A stretch of 64,000 nt of DNA from Aldehydirespirator sp028819505 (GTDB lineage Bacteria > Actinomycetota > Acidimicrobiia > Acidimicrobiales > Aldehydirespiratoraceae), in NCBI GenBank assembly GCA_965207755.1, contig OZ242297.1:2728001-2792000 (forward strand), written 5' to 3'. Positions 62,301 to 64,000 of the stretch are shown here, one piece after another. The notes beneath the pieces are model-generated. The model saw only the letters and a list, made by a program, of their open reading frames with translations, had not been told where the DNA came from and ran no database searches. Made by a program: the position numbers and the translations under genes. Each line of letters starts with the position of its first letter. The stretch's first letter is position 1.

Positions 62301-63919
62301 TGCTCGCGGGGCCACCGATCTTTGGACATTATCGCGCGTTCGCCCCCGCAATTTCGGATTGCGGGCCGCTGTGGCTCGCGCTGCGTCTGCGGCGACCCTC
62401 CGCGAGCGACTGCCTGGAGGTCCTCGCGAAGATCGCATACCGTCGCCGAGACGCACCTGATCGTGCCGAGGAGGCGATTCTGCTTGAGACGCTGCGCACA
62501 CTCGCCAAGCACCTCGCGAAACAGAACACAATCGAGCGCCGGAAGCTGACAAGATTGGCTCTGTGGACGAGCGCAGGGTGGACGCGTGCCCGCCCTGTTT
62601 ACGCGACCGACGACCCGGTCCTCGCCGCCGGGCTCGGTGATCGCCTTCCCATTTGGCGACCGGGCGGCGGGATTGAACAGTTCCGTTCGCTGCTCGGACC
62701 GTTGCGCGTCACGAGAATCCGAGCCGACGAAGCCCGAGTGATCGATCCTGAACTTGCGGAAGAAAAACAGGACTTAACGGAGCTTTTTCGCGAGTCGCTT
62801 GAACTGCTGCACGACGACCTACAACGCCACGACCCAGCACTCGGCCAGGGCCTCACCGTGCCATGGGACAGGCTGGCGCTGTACGCCGTCAAAGTACTCC
62901 CGTCTCTTTCGCTCGAGATTAGCGCTGCAGGACGAGAATACGACTGCGAGGTGACCGCCAAGGTCGATACCACCTGTGCCACGGTCTTCGTCAGAGAAGC
63001 AGCGGCGCTCTCTCGCGTGGATGGGGGAGGCAGAGCGTTAGCAGCGCTCTTCGAGGGCGAAGCGCGGCTCGTCGCACAAGCATGGCGAGCCGCGTGCGAT
63101 CAAGCCGAGGAAGGGATCAAGGCGCGACGCGTTCCGCTCGCCAGCGAACTCGCTGCGCGGGAGAGGGCGGAACTTGATGCTCGACTTGCGGAGTGGGGAG
63201 AGAACGTCGCGAAGAAGCACCACTCGCCTCAAGGTCCCGCCGGAGAGAGGACAAAGAAGGCTCCTCAATCCGGCTCCGGAGCAGACAAGCACGAAAAGCG
63301 AGGGCAGTCTTCACCCGTGACCGCTCTCCGAGTACTCGTGGACCCTCAAGCACTCATGCTTGTCGACCCGAAGGGACGCACTGACCATAAATCCTCCGAT
63401 ATCGAGAACCGCACCGGTGAGAGCGCAACTTCCGACCGCGTTCTCAAGGAACCTAAGGGCAGCTCCCGCAGACCGCAGAATAGGTCTGCCTTGCGCGGCT
63501 ACTCCGACCTGGACAAGGAAAACGTAGGATTCGAGCTTCTGCAGGTGCTGTTGGGCACGGACCAGGACGAACTCGTCGACCTGCGCACCCAGCGTGGGGT
63601 CGGTGCCGATGCCATCGATCAGCTGAAGAAGTACTACGAACTAAAGGTCTTCGCTGGTGCCGAACCGGACCGAGTGACACTAACGGACTCCGAAGTACAG
63701 CGAGCACTCACCACGGCTGACTTCTTTCTCGTAGTCGTATCCAACGTTGAGGAGAGCGATGAAGCCCAGCCCACCATCCGCGTTGTGATCGATCCCCTGG
63801 AGCAGTTGCGTCCGACCGACCGAGGTGCAATCACCCTCTCGGGACTGCGCGACGCTACGAGCCGCGTCTATAGGTTCGCTTCGACCGATGACGAGCAGCA
63901 GTTGATCGACGACGAGTAG
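59333..63919 (+). CDS. Sacsin-like GHKL-ATPase protein with a C-terminal PD-(D/E)XK-like domain
   Basis: A 1528-residue protein. The N-terminal ATPase has the sacsin/HSP90 pattern: E78..N82AD84 (GLAEIVQNADDVKASQVCFL), SHDG (D105) and GRFGVGLSALQ (133-143). Between about 300 and 1300 is long, mostly helical sequence. The C-terminus (1410-1500) has DKENVGFELLQVLLG, GADAIDQLKKYYELKVF (a D...ELK arrangement) and ADFFLVVVSNVEE, resembling a nuclease domain in large antiphage proteins. The GTG at 59333 is preferred; the frame is open from 59213. Next to the integrase, it is probably the cargo of this mobile element. Confidence 0.72.
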   Translation: MTEARIADAVEAAEQVFDPRRAPSGPAFEPTNINEAQAAVQRLGELFEELPGSIAEALDGARSSGSLLSSDRLQGLAEIVQNADDVKASQVCFLLRPTELLVSHDGTPVRLPHVLGFATPWLSTKAGDASTIGRFGVGLSALQSLSTTLEVHCAPYHVRIGDPTIAPVEPPTLPTWFREPGWTTLRIPLQSGALSSADLEAWLDDWDDSALLFLRHVERVTLRNPDSQSIRQLKISRHQDESVQPGSGPAEVSREFAIANDGRSWAVYRADMFTPAGVERARKATERTTPVSVAIPLRRAEVGQTYAGLPVIPTNAPLFVNAQFDPLTSRADFADTSWNAALVDLVAEVWSQAVFDCFKRDPQATWQAIPLPPAEEEKGPSPVVGALEAAVVDKARHAVAARLSFPVPEQGLVALSRLAVETSRLEGVLQEGEIAKLAGLRATLPFGVRDQAGRWRSVLEDWRSHGAGLPEPVRAEQALDLLEDITRPVESTIALVAAALQEGLDDRLLHLPCVIARDGRRILPPAGDSMTSVSAETTPLAEQLGIATLLHPAHLAGTNGAPDVLVWLRECGALLDSSDSDEVVRRIAQAGRSGHCIDSSLTDEQLRALRDAFEHIAPVDRAALGPDVGRAVLLRSYRYGSRRRGRTGTARPADVRDRTRTRSRRNREVDTGSTRPIDAYLPRAIDKEPDSFAVAAGETTALEWLSDHYAKALRSQAGREGLGALRFLRLLGAETTPRLQPHEQLRRRYKKGTERGLPRQVEDGPEARASAMSERGATYTLEDLESPDLIAVITDISRERRVRLRRTRAGAVLAALGRAWDRRLSEFAEVDSADDSFGWKRKGRVPAFWLAQAGDVAWLDDESGTPRKPAELRVRTPGTEAIYGPNSRDYLHADLDQPIRRVVLTALGVSSDPSRSELVARLRELRSASDEDEISSEDLRRDAALIYRAIARGLNDADSDADLNASQLRAEFTRHRLVLTNLGWLSPQNVLAGPPIFGHYRAFAPAISDCGPLWLALRLRRPSASDCLEVLAKIAYRRRDAPDRAEEAILLETLRTLAKHLAKQNTIERRKLTRLALWTSAGWTRARPVYATDDPVLAAGLGDRLPIWRPGGGIEQFRSLLGPLRVTRIRADEARVIDPELAEEKQDLTELFRESLELLHDDLQRHDPALGQGLTVPWDRLALYAVKVLPSLSLEISAAGREYDCEVTAKVDTTCATVFVREAAALSRVDGGGRALAALFEGEARLVAQAWRAACDQAEEGIKARRVPLASELAARERAELDARLAEWGENVAKKHHSPQGPAGERTKKAPQSGSGADKHEKRGQSSPVTALRVLVDPQALMLVDPKGRTDHKSSDIENRTGESATSDRVLKEPKGSSRRPQNRSALRGYSDLDKENVGFELLQVLLGTDQDELVDLRTQRGVGADAIDQLKKYYELKVFAGAEPDRVTLTDSEVQRALTTADFFLVVVSNVEESDEAQPTIRVVIDPLEQLRPTDRGAITLSGLRDATSRVYRFASTDDEQQLIDDE

Positions 63920-63933
63920 ACCCCGCGCTGGGC

Positions 63934-64000
63934 TCAGCTTGCAAGCACAAGGGCACGGCTACCCGTCGTCGCAACTGTGTCGGCGAACACCGCGAGCACC
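63934..64000 (-). CDS. Partial C-terminus of a gene reaching beyond the window
   Basis: The last 22 codons, ending VLAVFADTVATTGSRALVLA and Ser, are open on the minus strand and converge with the sacsin-like gene. Too short to identify. Confidence 0.3.
   Translation of the reverse strand, partial: VLAVFADTVATTGSRALVLAS

Overview
The window is GC-rich, dense in short overlapping operons, and carries two lipoproteins whose lipobox cysteine is followed by a run of aspartates and a Pro/Thr/Ala/Glu-rich linker. With a BsaP-type biotin synthase partner, frequent GTG starts and apparently leaderless regulators, this suggests a high-GC actinobacterium, perhaps of the Acidimicrobiia. That placement is inference; no rRNA or tRNA gene was seen.

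Layout. (1) 1-9.8 kb: adenosine deaminase with a 73-bp tandem repeat at its 3' end, a PIG-L deacetylase, then a LacI-family repressor divergent from a carbohydrate ABC importer operon (binding protein, two permeases, ATPase) ending in an MGH1/GH63-like glycoside hydrolase. A consensus promoter and a perfect 14-bp operator sit between them. (2) 9.9-30.4 kb: an accessory region. It holds HicAB, a VapB-like antitoxin with a broken PIN toxin, a HEPN-motif protein, IS256 and ISL3 remnants, a RelE-like pair, an ADP-ribosylglycohydrolase, a 4.8-kb two-gene module between 315-bp direct repeats, a dual-specificity phosphatase, a BrnT-like/RHH pair, an MNT/HEPN pair, an AlbA/Schlafen-type protein and a PHP-ABC ATPase (TrlF type). 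(3) 30.9-41.9 kb: one long minus-strand catabolic operon, TorT-like binding protein, RbsA/RbsC-type transporter, PxpA, biotin carrier, biotin carboxylase, PxpB, PxpC, BioB and BsaP, with a divergent leaderless PucR regulator. (4) 42-45.5 kb: a PH-like protein and an SDR plus sulfopropanediol-dehydrogenase-like pair. (5) 45.7-64 kb: a second accessory region with two AbiE-like toxin/antitoxin pairs, a two-gene cassette between short direct repeats, a DUF1156-type DNA methyltransferase interrupted at a G12 tract, an ImmA/IrrE peptidase pair, a truncated ERCC4 nuclease, an excisionase/XRE/integrase set, and a 1.5-kDa-residue-scale (about 1528 aa) sacsin-like ATPase with a nuclease-like C-terminus.

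How it works together. The two core metabolic blocks look like regulated uptake-plus-catabolism units: the first probably imports a glycoside (glucosylglycerate or mannosylglycerate are the leading guesses), the second probably imports and opens a cyclic amide such as 5-oxoproline, making cofactor biotin from the same transcript. Between them lies recombination-scarred DNA in which fragments of the same genes (phosphatase, ADP-ribosylglycohydrolase, methyltransferase, a 260-bp repeat, a hairpin element) recur at several places, as expected of a defence and toxin-antitoxin hotspot.

The most unusual items are the homopolymer-interrupted methyltransferase, the 4.8-kb module flanked by 315-bp direct repeats whose removal would restore a phosphatase/ADP-ribosylglycohydrolase operon, and the pxp-bioB-bsaP operon.
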